Below, piece after piece: positions 13,401 through 23,117 of a DNA stretch of 64,000 nt; the stretch's first letter is position 1, and each line of letters begins with the position of its first letter. A program made the position numbers and the translations under genes. The stretch is from the NCBI GenBank assembly GCA_942159475.1, contig OW804098.1:118197374-118261373 (forward strand), read 5' to 3'. Source of the DNA: Sthenelais limicola (Eukaryota > Annelida > Polychaeta > Phyllodocida > Sigalionidae). The notes beneath the pieces are model-generated. The model was not told where the DNA came from. It did no database searches and saw only the letters and a program-made list of their open reading frames with translations.

Positions 13401-14182
13401 ATAGGATCATGCAGAACATTTGTGTTGAGCTTCCAAAAGCCCCTACCTCTAGAAGTGTCTCCTTTAAACATCTTAATTATTACCTCATTATGATCCGAAT
13501 GCGGACAAGATTTGTCATTCGAGAAATGTACACCATTCGATATGTTTTTTGACACCAAAATATAATCAATCCTTGAGCTTTGCTCTTTTCTAAACCATGT
13601 ACAATTAGGGGGTCCCTCTGTTTTCGTTTGAACAATATTACACAGATCCAACCTGTTTACAAAATCATTTAGTGCCTTGCTCGAAGGGTCACTTGCCCCG
13701 TAATACATATCCGCGTTTAGATCCCCCATTATTATTAATCTATCAAACACCAGCTCTTCTATCGAGTCTTCAATTTGTTTGTGAATTTGTATTTGCTCTT
13801 CCAGATTATCCGCATTAGGTGCATACACATTATAAACACAAGTGATAGCTTTCTTTTCTTGTATTAAAACATACTGCCATCTACCCATTTCATCGTTACC
13901 TGAACCCACAATTTTTTCACATATTTTTTTGTTCAACAGCATAAGTACACCTCTACTGGAGGAAGAACCATGTGAATATAAGATTTTGCCCTTCCATTGG
14001 GTTCTCCAGATCTTTTCCTTTTCTGTGACAGAGTGCGTTTCTTGAAGGGCTACAATTTCTCTATTTTCTTCCTTAAAATATTCAAAAAGGGCTTTACGTT
14101 CTACCCCAGAATTTAAACCATTTACATTTAGAGAAGAACAGGTTATAGAGCCTTCAGTATTTAGAATACCTCTTTGCTCCAT
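10407..14182 (-). pseudogene. LINE ORF2: APE endonuclease, reverse transcriptase and CCHC knuckle, broken
   Basis: ORF2 starts MEQRGIL at 14182. The endonuclease part (14182-13268) shows N-x-x-G, LQETH, IMGDLNAD, SRIDYI and SDHN, the usual APE-type catalytic blocks. RT blocks follow: KSPGCSGFTVDFYQKFW (block before the fingers), KNYRPITLLN, SLDFVKAYDSVSW (first catalytic Asp), GV-stop-QGDP (12267, a TAA where a sense codon is expected), and FADDI at about 12133 (catalytic Asp pair). The C-terminus has CNQC...H...C (about 10880-10830) and ends at 10407. Frames change at about 13268, 13115, 12564, 11645 and 10740. ORF1 plus an APE endonuclease and this C-terminal zinc knuckle fit the L1/Tx1 group. 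Confidence 0.9.
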
Positions 14183-14232
14183 TGTCAGTGTCAGAAAAAA
14201 CTTTAATTACTTTCTCCTCTTCTAGTACTTCA

Positions 14233-15812
14233 TCAGTACGGTTCGGGATTCTTCACCAAATGATCTTGAAGCTCCTGCCTAACCTTCATCCACTGGTTCC
14301 CCATTATGTTGCCATGGGGGGCCACCACTTGGTATTGAGAACATCCGGATTGTCCAAATCCATTCCTATTCCCCACTCCTTGCATGAGGGGGCTGCCTCC
14401 CCCAGCTTCCTTGTACCAGTTAGAAGGAGGTAATCCCTGACCACCTCTTGATTTCTAATCTTCGCACGGATGGCTCTCAGTACAATCTCTTCCTTGTGGA
14501 GATTCCACTTTTCTTGGTTGTACGTGATGCTTCTCATCATCTTCTTACATCCAACAGGGTCAGGTGTAAGAAGGGTTAGGGCCGTTTTATTAGGGTCTTC
14601 TCCAATCTTGGCCCTATGGTAGCACAGGTATTGCTCAACGTGCTAGAATAGATGGCTGTCGAGGAAAAACGGTGATCTGTAATGGTTCGAGAGGGGGTTA
14701 TTGCATGTGAAGAAAACCATGGCTGATTCTTTTTGCCTCTTTGTTAAGTTAGCAAGTTGGAGCTCAGCAGGCACTGCATCCAATCTGTCGTGCCTGTAGA
14801 AATATTTGTTTATAAAGAGGCCCGTACCAGCTCTCTGCACCTCATAATTAAGCTTCTCAGCTTGTTCAGCTATAATATTCACTTTTAGGACTCTTTGCCT
14901 GACGATCAGGGGGGTGTCTCTCTTGATCCCTACCTTTTCCTCAGGTTTGACTCCCTCATTGAATTGTTTTAGTCTGGATCTCGCTGCCCATACAATTTGG
15001 GCATGTTGAAGCGACTCAAACTCAACTTTGATAGGGCCATCTTTGCCCCATCCTACCCTGTAGGACCTCTTTGGGGTCATATCCGGGATCAATTGACATT
15101 CTCCGATAAAACATTGCACTTTCTCTGTAAGCCTTGTTTCATCTTCGTTCTCACCCGATTTTATACCCATTATGAGGATATTTCTCTCTAACTTTTTAGT
15201 TTCGCTTCTAATAAAATCAGCACCTCTTTCTTCAGCCTCTCTCTGCCTCTGGACGTAGTCGGAATCCTTGTTATTAGCAAGAATTTCCTCCACAATTTTC
15301 ATATCATCTTCCTGGGCTTCAAGCCTCTGGTCGATCTGATTCATTGCGTAATCTTTCTCCACCAGCTCACCCCTTATTTCCTTTACCTCGTCCTTTACCT
15401 CGTCATGCACTTTTTCCATCTTATCTATTCTTTCCATCAACTGTCGAAAGCAATCCGTGGTCTCCTCATGGGCTTTCTGATTTTCCGTCCTGTTTTTGTC
15501 ATAAGCCGCCGACATTTTGGCCATAACATCATTTAAGCTACCTCCCCCACTATTTTCACTTTTGGGAGCTTCTTTTTTTTCAGGTTGTTTCTTAAGAGCC
15601 TCGTCACCGCTTTGCTGTATCTCCATGTCTACAGAGCCCTCCGGGGTGCCCTGAGCTAGCAATTTGGGCAACGGGGTGGGTCTGAATGTTTTTTTACCGC
15701 TAGAATTACTTGTCATTTCTGGAGATTGAAGTAACCTTTTGTTCTTCCCCTTTTCGTTGCTCTGCTCTTTCTGACTTCCTTCCTTAGAGCTCGGTTCTTT
15801 TGGTGGCATCAC
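14233..15812 (-). pseudogene. LINE ORF1: coiled coil, RRM-like domain and C-terminal NADAR domain
   Basis: ATG at 15812. Residues 1-75 are a polar, charged N-terminus; about 75-195 is a heptad-rich coiled coil (trimerisation in L1 ORF1 proteins); about 208-340 is the RRM/CTD-like RNA-binding part (ERNILIMGI, then EKVQCFIGE, then KVEFESLQHA). From about residue 367 the chain changes to NPLSNHYRSPFF, VEQYLCYHRAKIGED, LLLTGTRKLGEAAP, EWGIGM and finally NIMGNQWMKVRQEL, the block order of NADAR/YbiA ADP-ribose-type N-glycosidases. One TAG (14645-14643) and one frameshift in a run of C (about 14315) break the reading. The frame then ends at TGA 14235-14233, about 50 bp before ORF2. Confidence 0.8.
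14236..14714 (-). other. NADAR (YbiA-like) domain region within LINE ORF1
   Basis: Blocks in order: N-PLSNHYRSPF (family N-x-F/L-S-N-F/H-Y), VEQYL with the conserved Glu that is catalytic in YbiA-type enzymes, a Lys-containing helix, LLLTG...LGEAAP with a second conserved Glu, WGIG, and the C-terminal helix GNxxGxxWMKVRQEL. NADAR enzymes cleave the N-glycosidic bond of ADP-ribose or riboflavin-intermediate derivatives. The usual Asp before WGIG is not conserved here. The domain is split by one stop and one frameshift, but otherwise all blocks remain. Confidence 0.78.
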
Positions 15813-16230
15813 AGCGCGCGAACCTGTGTTGCAGCGGGTTCACACGCGCCCCTTCGTACTAGATTCAGTCAAATGTTTACCTTTTTGGTTCCTCACCAAG
15901 ATGGCATCTAAACACTTCCGGCTGGCTAGAATTCACTCAATTGCTTGATGAAAAAACTTCACAGTTAGTCTATTTCTTTATGGATTTGTTCCACTTTGGA
16001 GTCAAAACTATTTGTTACACTGTTTCTACCTTTACCCAAGGTTTTGGGACTGTGGGCCCTCTGTGGGAGGGAGACTGCTACTTTTCACGACTCCTGGCCG
16101 TTCGAGCCAGTTCTCACACTCTGCCCGTCTAGCGTGCCGTCTAGATTATACCGCACTCCGTGAGCGGTCAGATCCAAGATGGCCGATGGTCATCCCTCTG
16201 TCCACCTCTAGTGTCCGAAACTTATTTCCT

Positions 16231-16857
16231 ATTCTCCCTTTTTCTTTTTTTGAATCGAATGAAATAGCTTTTTAAACACAGTCCATGTACGTTGGGGTGA
16301 TGTTATTTAACCTGTTTTTGCTGACACCTGGGAATATCCTTAGTTCACCGATTAGCGTGGTGTCGGCCGTTAAGCCGTTAATCCCTCTACACGTGTTGAC
16401 TTTAAACTAGTTCGCACAATTCCAGCTTTTCTTTCTAAGGACCTTCCTAGCCCTTATGGATTTTGTATCCTATATATCGCCCATTCTCACGAAAGTAGTG
16501 CAAGCCCCCATTATTTCCATTTATTGGTCAATATTTTGGTCGATATTGATCTTAAATACATAGGAATTGATTAGCTACATGCATCTTGGCATAAGCATAA
16601 TTAAAATATATACTTTTGTGTATCTGTGACGTATATTTTTTCACTTATATACTATCAAATCAAGGAAAAAAACCCATTAATCACTACCAAACTCATAGTT
16701 ATGTTGGAATAACATATAGTTGAATCAATATGCATAAATAAGATTTGTCCCATAGAATGAAGCATAAAAACCGAATAAAATGATGTATTAAGGTTGAATA
16801 TAGCTGCATAATTTATGGTCCTAAGTCAATTAATGTAAAAATGGCTAAATTGAGGTG
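16231..16857. other. Spacer between LINE and AAAAACGTCGCC-motif region
   Basis: AT-rich sequence with no gene. The left end of the motif-bearing element probably lies here, but I could not find matching inverted repeats. Confidence 0.4.
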
Positions 16858-17020
16858 TAAAAACGTCGCCAGACAAAATAGCTGTGCTTTTTGAAATTAT
16901 TAAATCAATTTTGTTTAAGAAGTATGATTTCATAAGCATAGGTTGGCAGACACATGTATATCACCATTGGAAGATTCTCAGACCTTAGGACTTAGGCCTT
17001 GGGGCTGATCCTAATAATTG

Positions 17021-17059
17021 GTGGAAAAAACGTCGCCCCCCCGGCGACGTTTTTTCCAC
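17021..17059. repeat. 39-bp hairpin of two AAAAACGTCGCC motifs
   Basis: GTGGAAAAAACGTCGCC and its reverse complement GGCGACGTTTTTTCCAC are separated by only a few C residues. It lies within putative element F. Confidence 0.9.
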
Positions 17060-17527
17060 ATTATGGGGACGTTTTTACATAAAAATATGAGCTAAATATT
17101 GACCAAATTAAATCATTTTCCACTTATTTACCATTATATCATCTTAGACTTTGTGGGAAACGATCTCCAGAAACTGTTAAGATTCCAAAAAGTGAGTTAT
17201 TTAGACTTTAGATAGGGCGACGTTTTTACAACTTTCACTCGCAATATATGACTTGGCAGTGTAAAAACGTCGCCCCTATTTGAATCCTTGTACTCAAGAA
17301 ATGATTTGATTTTGATGTTTGTATCCTTCCTACTCAGTTTTAAGGAACAGGTCCTGAGGTAGCTTCCTACAACAAAATAAAGAATTTTGATAAATATATT
17401 TCATGTAGATGAGTGATTATAATACATTACATGGAGGAGGTATGGAAATCACAGAATGCAACATATTTTTGTCACCATTCTTTGACAAGAATGCAAGGAT
17501 ATATCAAGGATATATTCAATACACTGT

Positions 17528-17705
17528 CATTCGTGAACTTACCCGAGTAATAAAAGAGAATAATTAAATTGAAAGAGAATACCTGAGGCGAGTCTTGGGC
17601 TTCAACATTTATTAAATAAAAATTTTATATAATATTAAAAATGTTTTTGTTGAATTGTAAAATGAAGATAAGAATTTATATGGAATATAAATTGTAAATG
17701 TCGCC
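17528..17705. repeat. Ngaro split direct repeat B2 (element 3-prime end)
   Basis: 178 bp from CATTCGTGAACTTACCCGAG to ATGTCGCC, repeated at 17951-18128 (B1). Its outer edge is the element end. Confidence 0.92.
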
Positions 17706-17811
17706 GTAGCGAGGTATTAATGAAATGAAATTAATGTAATTAAAGTAAATGTGAGAGATATCTCTTACAGTTAGGTACCGAGTTGGTAATTTATTGGTGT
17801 GGGTGGGTGGG

Positions 17812-17951
17812 AAATTTTACAGAGTTTTGTATATATGAGGAAGGTTTGAGAAGAGTTAGAGAAGGGAGAGTGGTGGATTGTGGGAGGACGAGGTACCTGG
17901 CTATAAGGAGAGGGGGCGCCACCAATGCCTAGGAATTAAAATTCCACCAAC
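17812..17951. repeat. Ngaro split direct repeat A2
   Basis: 140 bp from AAATTTTACAGAG to CCACCAAC, repeated at 22978-23117 (A1). It directly abuts B1. Confidence 0.92.
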
Positions 17952-18128
17952 ATTCGTGAACTTACCCGAGTAATAAAAGAGAATAATTAAATTGAAAGAG
18001 AATACCTGAGGCGAGTCTTGGGCTTCAACATTTATTAAATAAAAATTTTATATAATATTAAAAATGTTTTTGTTGAATTGTAAAATGAAGATAAGAATTT
18101 ATATGGAATATAAATTGTAAATGTCGCC
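17951..18128. repeat. Ngaro split direct repeat B1
   Basis: Second copy of the B repeat. Abutting A2, it recreates the end-to-start junction of a circularised element. Confidence 0.92.
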
Positions 18129-18221
18129 AAGCCCCAAGAGTACCTGTGGTATATTGAGTTGAAAGATTTGTTGGGAATTATTGAGAAATTATAGTTGTTG
18201 TTTAAAATGATAAGAATAAGT

Positions 18222-18500
18222 TGCAAGGGCGAGACCCGAGTCTTTTTTGGTTGGTTGAGGTTCGAGGAACCTGTATAAGATTGGCAGGGGCCAATGCCCA
18301 AGTCCTTTTGGTGTTAAAAATAGGCAGGGGCCAATGCCCAAGTCCTTTTGTTATGATAATAGTAAGCAGGGGCCAATGCCCGAGTCCTTTTTTAATTTTA
18401 GGTTTTAGGCGGGGGCCAATGCCCGAGTCCCTTTTTCAATTAATTTTTAAGGCAAGGGCCAATGCCCAAGTCCTTTTGTTAGCTTGCTTAATTGCAGGGG
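18222..18500. repeat. About 40-bp tandem repeat with GGGC-CAAT-GCCC hairpins in the Ngaro 3-prime region
   Basis: Five good copies of GCAGGGGCCAATGCCCRAGTCC start near 18284, 18324, 18366, 18409 and 18452, with degenerate copies at 18222 and 18494. Spacing is 40-43 bp with AT-rich variable linkers. Each unit can fold as GGGC-loop-GCCC. It lies between the recombinase stop and B1, on the 3-prime side of the RNA, so it may be an RNA signal or an end-binding array. Confidence 0.85.
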
Positions 18501-18524
18501 GAACACTGTGACGGGTTGGTAATC

Positions 18525-19586
18525 CTAATGCTTAGACGACTTGTCTTTAAGGGCGAGGCCCTGTTTTCTTCTGGCGTGTTGCTGTGCGACGTGGTCGCCT
18601 GTGGGTGATGATAAGTTGCTTACAAGGTGAGCTGTCACCTTCGTCGCAGACTTGGTTGTGATGTATGCCTTATAAGCATCGCTCGACCACGAGCCAAATC
18701 GTTGAATTTCTGACTCTGTGATGCCTGATTGGTATGCGTGTGTCGCGGCAGTGCGCCTGAGCGAGTGAAGTGAGTATTCTGATGGGTCCAGACCCATTCT
18801 CTGTAATGACCACTTGAGATGGCGAGTCATATCCGCGTTTGTTACAGGTTTGTACGTCAGTGGGAAGACCAAAAGTGGCTGTGATTTAAACTTTGTTGGT
18901 GCCTCATCTATTGCTGCTCGGTACGCTCTAACGGGGCACATGGACGGGTCTTGTGAGGCTGGGATGGATAATGTGCGTCTTTGGTCAAAATTCTGCAAGT
19001 TTTTTGCCCATTTTTGGTTGAGTACTAACGTACCGTCCTGTATGAAGACGTCATGTCGTGTCGTGTGCTTCGTTTGGTCGAACTGGTTAGCGTGGTGAGG
19101 GGCTACCTCGGACTGCCTGAGTCCAAGATAATACATCATTAATAGTGCGAGTTTGTACTGCTCTGGTGCTGGAAATGTTGCAGCGTCGCTGATGATCTGT
19201 TTTATGTGAGCTATGAGTAGTGGTTGTCGTTGTATGACTATGTGTGATTTATCTTTTAGTGCTGCATCCAGGGCCAATTTTAGCCTGTGTGAGTGGAGCG
19301 CGGGGTTACTTATGTCTGCCCGTCTATAAAACTCTCTAACTGCAGACACGTAGTTCATGACTGTCTTTGGGGAGCGTAGGTATGAGCGGAGGTATTGCAC
19401 ATATGCGCATATATGTGGAACCGAGATGGGATGCGGCTGCAGCCCAAATGCATATGTGAAGGCGAAGTATGACTTCATTGCGGTCTTGTGGCTCGAGTTT
19501 GTGCCCGGAGCTCTAGAGAGGCGCTGCGATTCTTGTGCGTCCATCAGGAGCTGCAGTAGACGGGGGTCTGAAACGATTGATATCAT
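18525..19586 (-). CDS. Ngaro tyrosine recombinase
   Basis: 353 residues. It catalyses integration of the circular DNA copy in place of a DDE integrase. Residues about 30-110 form the SAM-like core-binding domain. The catalytic domain follows, with Arg in GLRQSE (R157), HSLRRT (H274 and R277), W300 in RFGSW, and a nucleophile Tyr at about Y308 (SSDAYKAYI; Y305 is the alternative). The start ATG at 19586 lies one base after the RT stop, so it is probably translated by reinitiation or stop-start coupling. The frame is fully open and all catalytic residues are present, so the protein is probably active. Confidence 0.93.
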   Translation of the reverse strand: MISIVSDPRLLQLLMDAQESQRLSRAPGTNSSHKTAMKSYFAFTYAFGLQPHPISVPHICAYVQYLRSYLRSPKTVMNYVSAVREFYRRADISNPALHSHRLKLALDAALKDKSHIVIQRQPLLIAHIKQIISDAATFPAPEQYKLALLMMYYLGLRQSEVAPHHANQFDQTKHTTRHDVFIQDGTLVLNQKWAKNLQNFDQRRTLSIPASQDPSMCPVRAYRAAIDEAPTKFKSQPLLVFPLTYKPVTNADMTRHLKWSLQRMGLDPSEYSLHSLRRTAATHAYQSGITESEIQRFGSWSSDAYKAYITTKSATKVTAHLVSNLSSPTGDHVAQQHARRKQGLALKDKSSKH

Positions 19587-19587
19587 G

Positions 19588-21948
19588 TTATACTTGCGGC
19601 AGAACTGCCTTTTTCATTGCAACAAGTTGTGTAGCTTTTCTACATTTGGATTCGACATGTTTTTCATCATCTACTCTAAACAGTATCCTAACATAGTTGA
19701 GTGCCTGCAGGAGCCATAAGGCTCTGGGGCCTGACATGTTAGCCTCTAGTCGTGCACCTTGAGCGAGAAGGTCTGCAGTGTCTCTACTGGTTGTTGATAT
19801 CTGTATAGTATTTCCTCGATCTCTCTCTTCTAGCATGGTGTTGACAAGGTCTGGGGTGGCCTGTGCTAAAGTGTCCACTTTTTTGTTTTGTTTTGTTTCC
19901 ATCCTACATACGGTATATTTGTGGCCTGAAGCTGCTGTCGCGTTCTGACCGTCTGCCCTTATGTAGATTGTCCTTGTGATGCACTTGGCTGGGATCAGGC
20001 TTACCCCGTTCCATTTGTCAACGCAGGCGATGACCCACTCTATATCTCTTTTCATTGACGTGTTTACCCTGATGGAAGGTGTCTTGTTCTCTCTGAGCGC
20101 CTCCAGCAGGCGGCGTATGAAGATTTTTGCTGGAGGTATGCACTTCGCCACGTGGAGGACCCTGCCGATGATTGACTGTAGAGCCTTCCTTGATGTGTAT
20201 GTGCGTGCTATGAACTTTTTGGCCTCCTCCTGTACCTCTGTGACCTTCTCTGTTGGTATCCTTATTGTCATCTGTTTCGTGTTTATTGTTATTCCCAGCC
20301 ACTTTACCTCCGTTGACGGTGGTTGGGTCTTGGAGTCTGCTGTTGGAAGGCCGAGGGACTTGAGTAGGCTGATTGCGTAGTGGTAACTGTCGTTTGCATG
20401 ATCAATATTGTCAGCCCAGCCGATGAGGTCATCTAGATACATTAGCCCGTTGAAACCTCTCTCTCTCATGATGCTGAGTATACTTTGTGCGACTTTCTGC
20501 ATGTGCAGACTACTTTGGCGTGCCCCGAAGGGCATGCTGATGTCGAGATAGTATGAGTTTTCCCACCTGAACACCAGCAGTGGCCAATCTCCGGGGCACG
20601 CCCTGAAGTTCTTGTACGCTCGTTCAATATCTAGTGTGTAGAGATACTTGGTGCTGGATGATGAGGTGAGGTAGTTGGTTAACATGTCGACAGTAGGGAG
20701 AGAATGCTGCCTGGTTGATCCAAGTACGTAGTTTTGCCTTATATAGGCGTTTACCGATAAGTGTTGTGGGTAGGAGAGGTCCAAAATGACCCTTCGTTTC
20801 TCTGTCTGTCCCTTAGGTCTTGTCATAATAGGGCTCAAGTGGAGCCAGTCCGTGAAGGGTGCTACCTGGTAGGGGCCGTGTACCGCCTCTTGGTTAATCT
20901 CCGTCTCGATATACTGTTTGACTGCCTGGGGAAACTGCAGGGCTGACGTGTGGTTATCGCTGTCACTATTATCGGTTATCGGCCCTAGGTATCCTAACGG
21001 GAAGCCGTATGTTATTGCGTCCAGTAACTCAGTTTCATTAGTTGTAATGGTTAAGTGGTATCGCCACATATCAATGTTCAGATTGGAGGGAATTTGCTGT
21101 CTACTCGCTATCATGTTTGGGAGCCCTGTCCTCCTTACCTCGTTGTATATATCACATAACACACTGTCCAAGACTTGTTCGTTTGGCCTGGGCCAGAACG
21201 TCGATCTGTACCAAGCGAGGTCGTGCGGGCCCGGCACGTCCTCGTCTGGGACTTTCCCTGCTTTTAAGGTACATATATGCAATATGGGGTCGAAAGCGGT
21301 AGTATGTATATCATATGATTCACTTATAATGTCACAAACACGAGTATTGTCCCTGTATTCGCACTGATACTCCAGTAATTCATTCTCACTTCCTTGTTTC
21401 ACTTCCATTTTTGTTTGGTTCATGGGCGCGGCCATGTTGGTTTTGCTGTCCGCGCTTCCCATTGGCCGAGAGGCCGAACCTTCCTTAAGCTCTAAGCCCA
21501 TTGGTTGGTGGGCCGGAAGTTGTTCTGGTAGTCTTCCGGGCCCAGTCTCGTCAGGGCAACAACAACAGTAACACGATGCTTGGTCGAAAATGTGACCTGC
21601 ATAACTATATACATCGCAGGGAGTTTCATAATCGTAAACGTAACACTGATTACTCACGTGTGCTGGTTCTTCAGTGCTTTCATCCCGCGAGTGAATGCTC
21701 GCGGGCATTACAGGTTTTTTGACTGTGTATAATAGCCTTGTTGAGGTGGGCGTGGCACATAGTGGGCGTTGGCCGCCTGTTGTGGTTGTGCGTGTTGGTG
21801 TTGAATGGGAGGTGGTGGATAGGGGAAATGATGTCCCGCCGGGCTGTGCTCCCTGCTGTTTGGTTGTCGAGACCTTTGACGTTTCATACAGTCGGCTGAA
21901 GAGTGACCATGTCTGTTGGCTGGGTTTAGCGAGTTGCAATATGCGCAT
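19588..21948 (-). CDS. Ngaro reverse transcriptase-RNase H
   Basis: Open frame of 786 codons counted from ATG 21948. The first 80 codons overlap the end of gag in another frame, so the true start may be downstream or reached by frameshift. RT blocks: RRVILDLS (about 385), LDIERAY (about 439, first catalytic Asp), MPFGARQSS (about 472), YLDDLIG (about 504, catalytic Asp pair) and KWLGI (about 549). An RNase H-like segment follows, with IYIRADGQNATAASG near 663 and a C-terminal tail ending at 19588. The protein copies the element RNA and removes the RNA strand. No retroviral protease or integrase signature is seen, as expected for DIRS-order elements. Confidence 0.92.
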   Translation of the reverse strand: MRILQLAKPSQQTWSLFSRLYETSKVSTTKQQGAQPGGTSFPLSTTSHSTPTRTTTTGGQRPLCATPTSTRLLYTVKKPVMPASIHSRDESTEEPAHVSNQCYVYDYETPCDVYSYAGHIFDQASCYCCCCPDETGPGRLPEQLPAHQPMGLELKEGSASRPMGSADSKTNMAAPMNQTKMEVKQGSENELLEYQCEYRDNTRVCDIISESYDIHTTAFDPILHICTLKAGKVPDEDVPGPHDLAWYRSTFWPRPNEQVLDSVLCDIYNEVRRTGLPNMIASRQQIPSNLNIDMWRYHLTITTNETELLDAITYGFPLGYLGPITDNSDSDNHTSALQFPQAVKQYIETEINQEAVHGPYQVAPFTDWLHLSPIMTRPKGQTEKRRVILDLSYPQHLSVNAYIRQNYVLGSTRQHSLPTVDMLTNYLTSSSSTKYLYTLDIERAYKNFRACPGDWPLLVFRWENSYYLDISMPFGARQSSLHMQKVAQSILSIMRERGFNGLMYLDDLIGWADNIDHANDSYHYAISLLKSLGLPTADSKTQPPSTEVKWLGITINTKQMTIRIPTEKVTEVQEEAKKFIARTYTSRKALQSIIGRVLHVAKCIPPAKIFIRRLLEALRENKTPSIRVNTSMKRDIEWVIACVDKWNGVSLIPAKCITRTIYIRADGQNATAASGHKYTVCRMETKQNKKVDTLAQATPDLVNTMLEERDRGNTIQISTTSRDTADLLAQGARLEANMSGPRALWLLQALNYVRILFRVDDEKHVESKCRKATQLVAMKKAVLPQV

Positions 21949-22961
21949 ATGTGATGTAGAGTAGCGTTAATGGCCGAATGTCCGTCCTTCTCCTTGCAGG
22001 CGCCTTTTGCGTTGAAAGTTGGACAGGGGAGGCTGGTCTTTTCGGCGTCAGATATTGAGATGTTGGCCAGCGAGATCCTCATACGTTCGCATTGGATCTG
22101 GTCAGTATCCGTCCAGTCCAATTCGCCCCGTTCTAGTTTGTCAAATATCATGTTCGACCACCGGAGGACGTTTCTCCATGACCTGTCATGCGCATCTTGT
22201 GCGACTTGATGGAAATGCTTCAACATTGCTCTGCGGTTTTCATCATTACATGCTGCCTCGTCCATTAGCATGGCCGTAAATGCCTGTACGTATTCATTGA
22301 AGGTCATATTTTCTTTGTACTCAAGCTTATCTTTAGGAGTTATGAGGCCCTCTCGCTCAAGGTACATGTAAGGCTTGTGTATTTTCCGTCTGATTCTGTG
22401 ATCAAAGAGCTCGTTACCTTTAGTATCTGCGGTGATAAAGATCGGGTTGGATGACTCCATATGCGCGTCGAAGTATGCCTTGGCGTACTGATCCTTCATC
22501 ACTTCTGACGGGATATGGTAGTGGCCTGTCTGTTGGCGGTGTTGTGTGGGCATGGCTCCAGGGTACGTTGGAAGCACGGGCTCTGTTTCGGGCATGGTTT
22601 TTAAGGTAGTATCCGGGTTTTTAACACTGTCGTCTTTCTCGGCTCCTTCTGGTTTATTCATGGCTGCGGCCATGGCTTTAGCTACTGCCTGGGCCACTGT
22701 ATCCACCATTGACTTTTCCAGTGCCTCGAATCGGATACGTGTGGCCTCGTCCATGGTATGATCGTCGTGGTCACTCGGGCGTGGTGATTGGCGTGAACAA
22801 TGGCTGCCCGCCGGTGAATTGGACTTCTCTGAAGTCGATGAAAAATCGTCTTCCTCTTCCTTCGTGAAACTGTTTTCTTGGCTAATTTCCTCTTTTTCTG
22901 GCACTGGGGCCGGTAGGCTAGCTTTCTGAGCTGTTTTTGTTTTCCATGAGGTACTGCTCAT
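21708..22961 (-). CDS. Ngaro gag-like protein
   Basis: 417 residues from ATG 22961, close to the A1 repeat (ends 22978), to the stop at 21708. The N-terminal 70 residues are Ser/Glu/Lys-rich, then an Ala-rich helix (about 75-100), a central helical part (about 155-290) and a Cys/His-rich segment (about 305-355: C-x5-GxC, HHICAYC, then H-x5-C) that probably binds nucleic acid. The C-terminus is Pro/His/Gln-rich. It presumably packages the element RNA. The 3-prime end overlaps the RT frame. The gag role is inferred from position and the zinc-binding pattern; sequence similarity was not tested. Confidence 0.85.
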   Translation of the reverse strand: MSSTSWKTKTAQKASLPAPVPEKEEISQENSFTKEEEDDFSSTSEKSNSPAGSHCSRQSPRPSDHDDHTMDEATRIRFEALEKSMVDTVAQAVAKAMAAAMNKPEGAEKDDSVKNPDTTLKTMPETEPVLPTYPGAMPTQHRQQTGHYHIPSEVMKDQYAKAYFDAHMESSNPIFITADTKGNELFDHRIRRKIHKPYMYLEREGLITPKDKLEYKENMTFNEYVQAFTAMLMDEAACNDENRRAMLKHFHQVAQDAHDRSWRNVLRWSNMIFDKLERGELDWTDTDQIQCERMRISLANISISDAEKTSLPCPTFNAKGACKEKDGHSAINATLHHICAYCNSLNPANRHGHSSADCMKRQRSRQPNSREHSPAGHHFPYPPPPIQHQHAQPQQAANAHYVPRPPQQGYYTQSKNL

Positions 22962-22977
22962 GCCTTTCTGAGTGTTT

Positions 22978-23117
22978 AAAATTTTACAGAGTTTTGTATA
23001 TATGAGGAAGGTTTGAGAAGAGTTAGAGAAGGGAGAGTGGTGGATTGTGGGAGGACGAGGTACCTGGCTATAAGGAGAGGGGGCGCCACCAATGCCTAGG
23101 AATTAAAATTCCACCAA
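22978..23117. repeat. Ngaro split direct repeat A1 (element 5-prime end)
   Basis: 140-bp copy of A2 at the right border. Transcription on the minus strand probably starts in or near it. The element stops at CCACCAAC. Confidence 0.92.

Larger units (their letters stand above)
10390..16230 (-). mobile_element. L1/Tx1-like non-LTR retrotransposon with NADAR-bearing ORF1, degenerate
   Basis: A two-ORF LINE read on the minus strand. From about 16230 down there is a CpG-rich 5-prime region containing AAGATGGC-type segments, then ORF1 (15812 to about 14233) and ORF2 (14182 to about 10407) with APE endonuclease, reverse transcriptase and a C-terminal CCHC motif. Both ORFs carry stops and frameshifts, so the copy cannot move itself. 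End points are approximate: I found no clear target duplication and no long A-tail below 10407. A full-length 5-prime region suggests a fairly recent insertion. Confidence 0.85.

Noticed and set aside
18222..18500. CRISPR-like array
   Set aside because: Repeats are imperfect, linkers are AT-rich and short, and the array is part of a eukaryotic retrotransposon.
19976..21367. Plus-strand frames of 60-150 codons opposite the Ngaro RT
   Set aside because: They are shadows of the real minus-strand ORF, with no motifs of their own.
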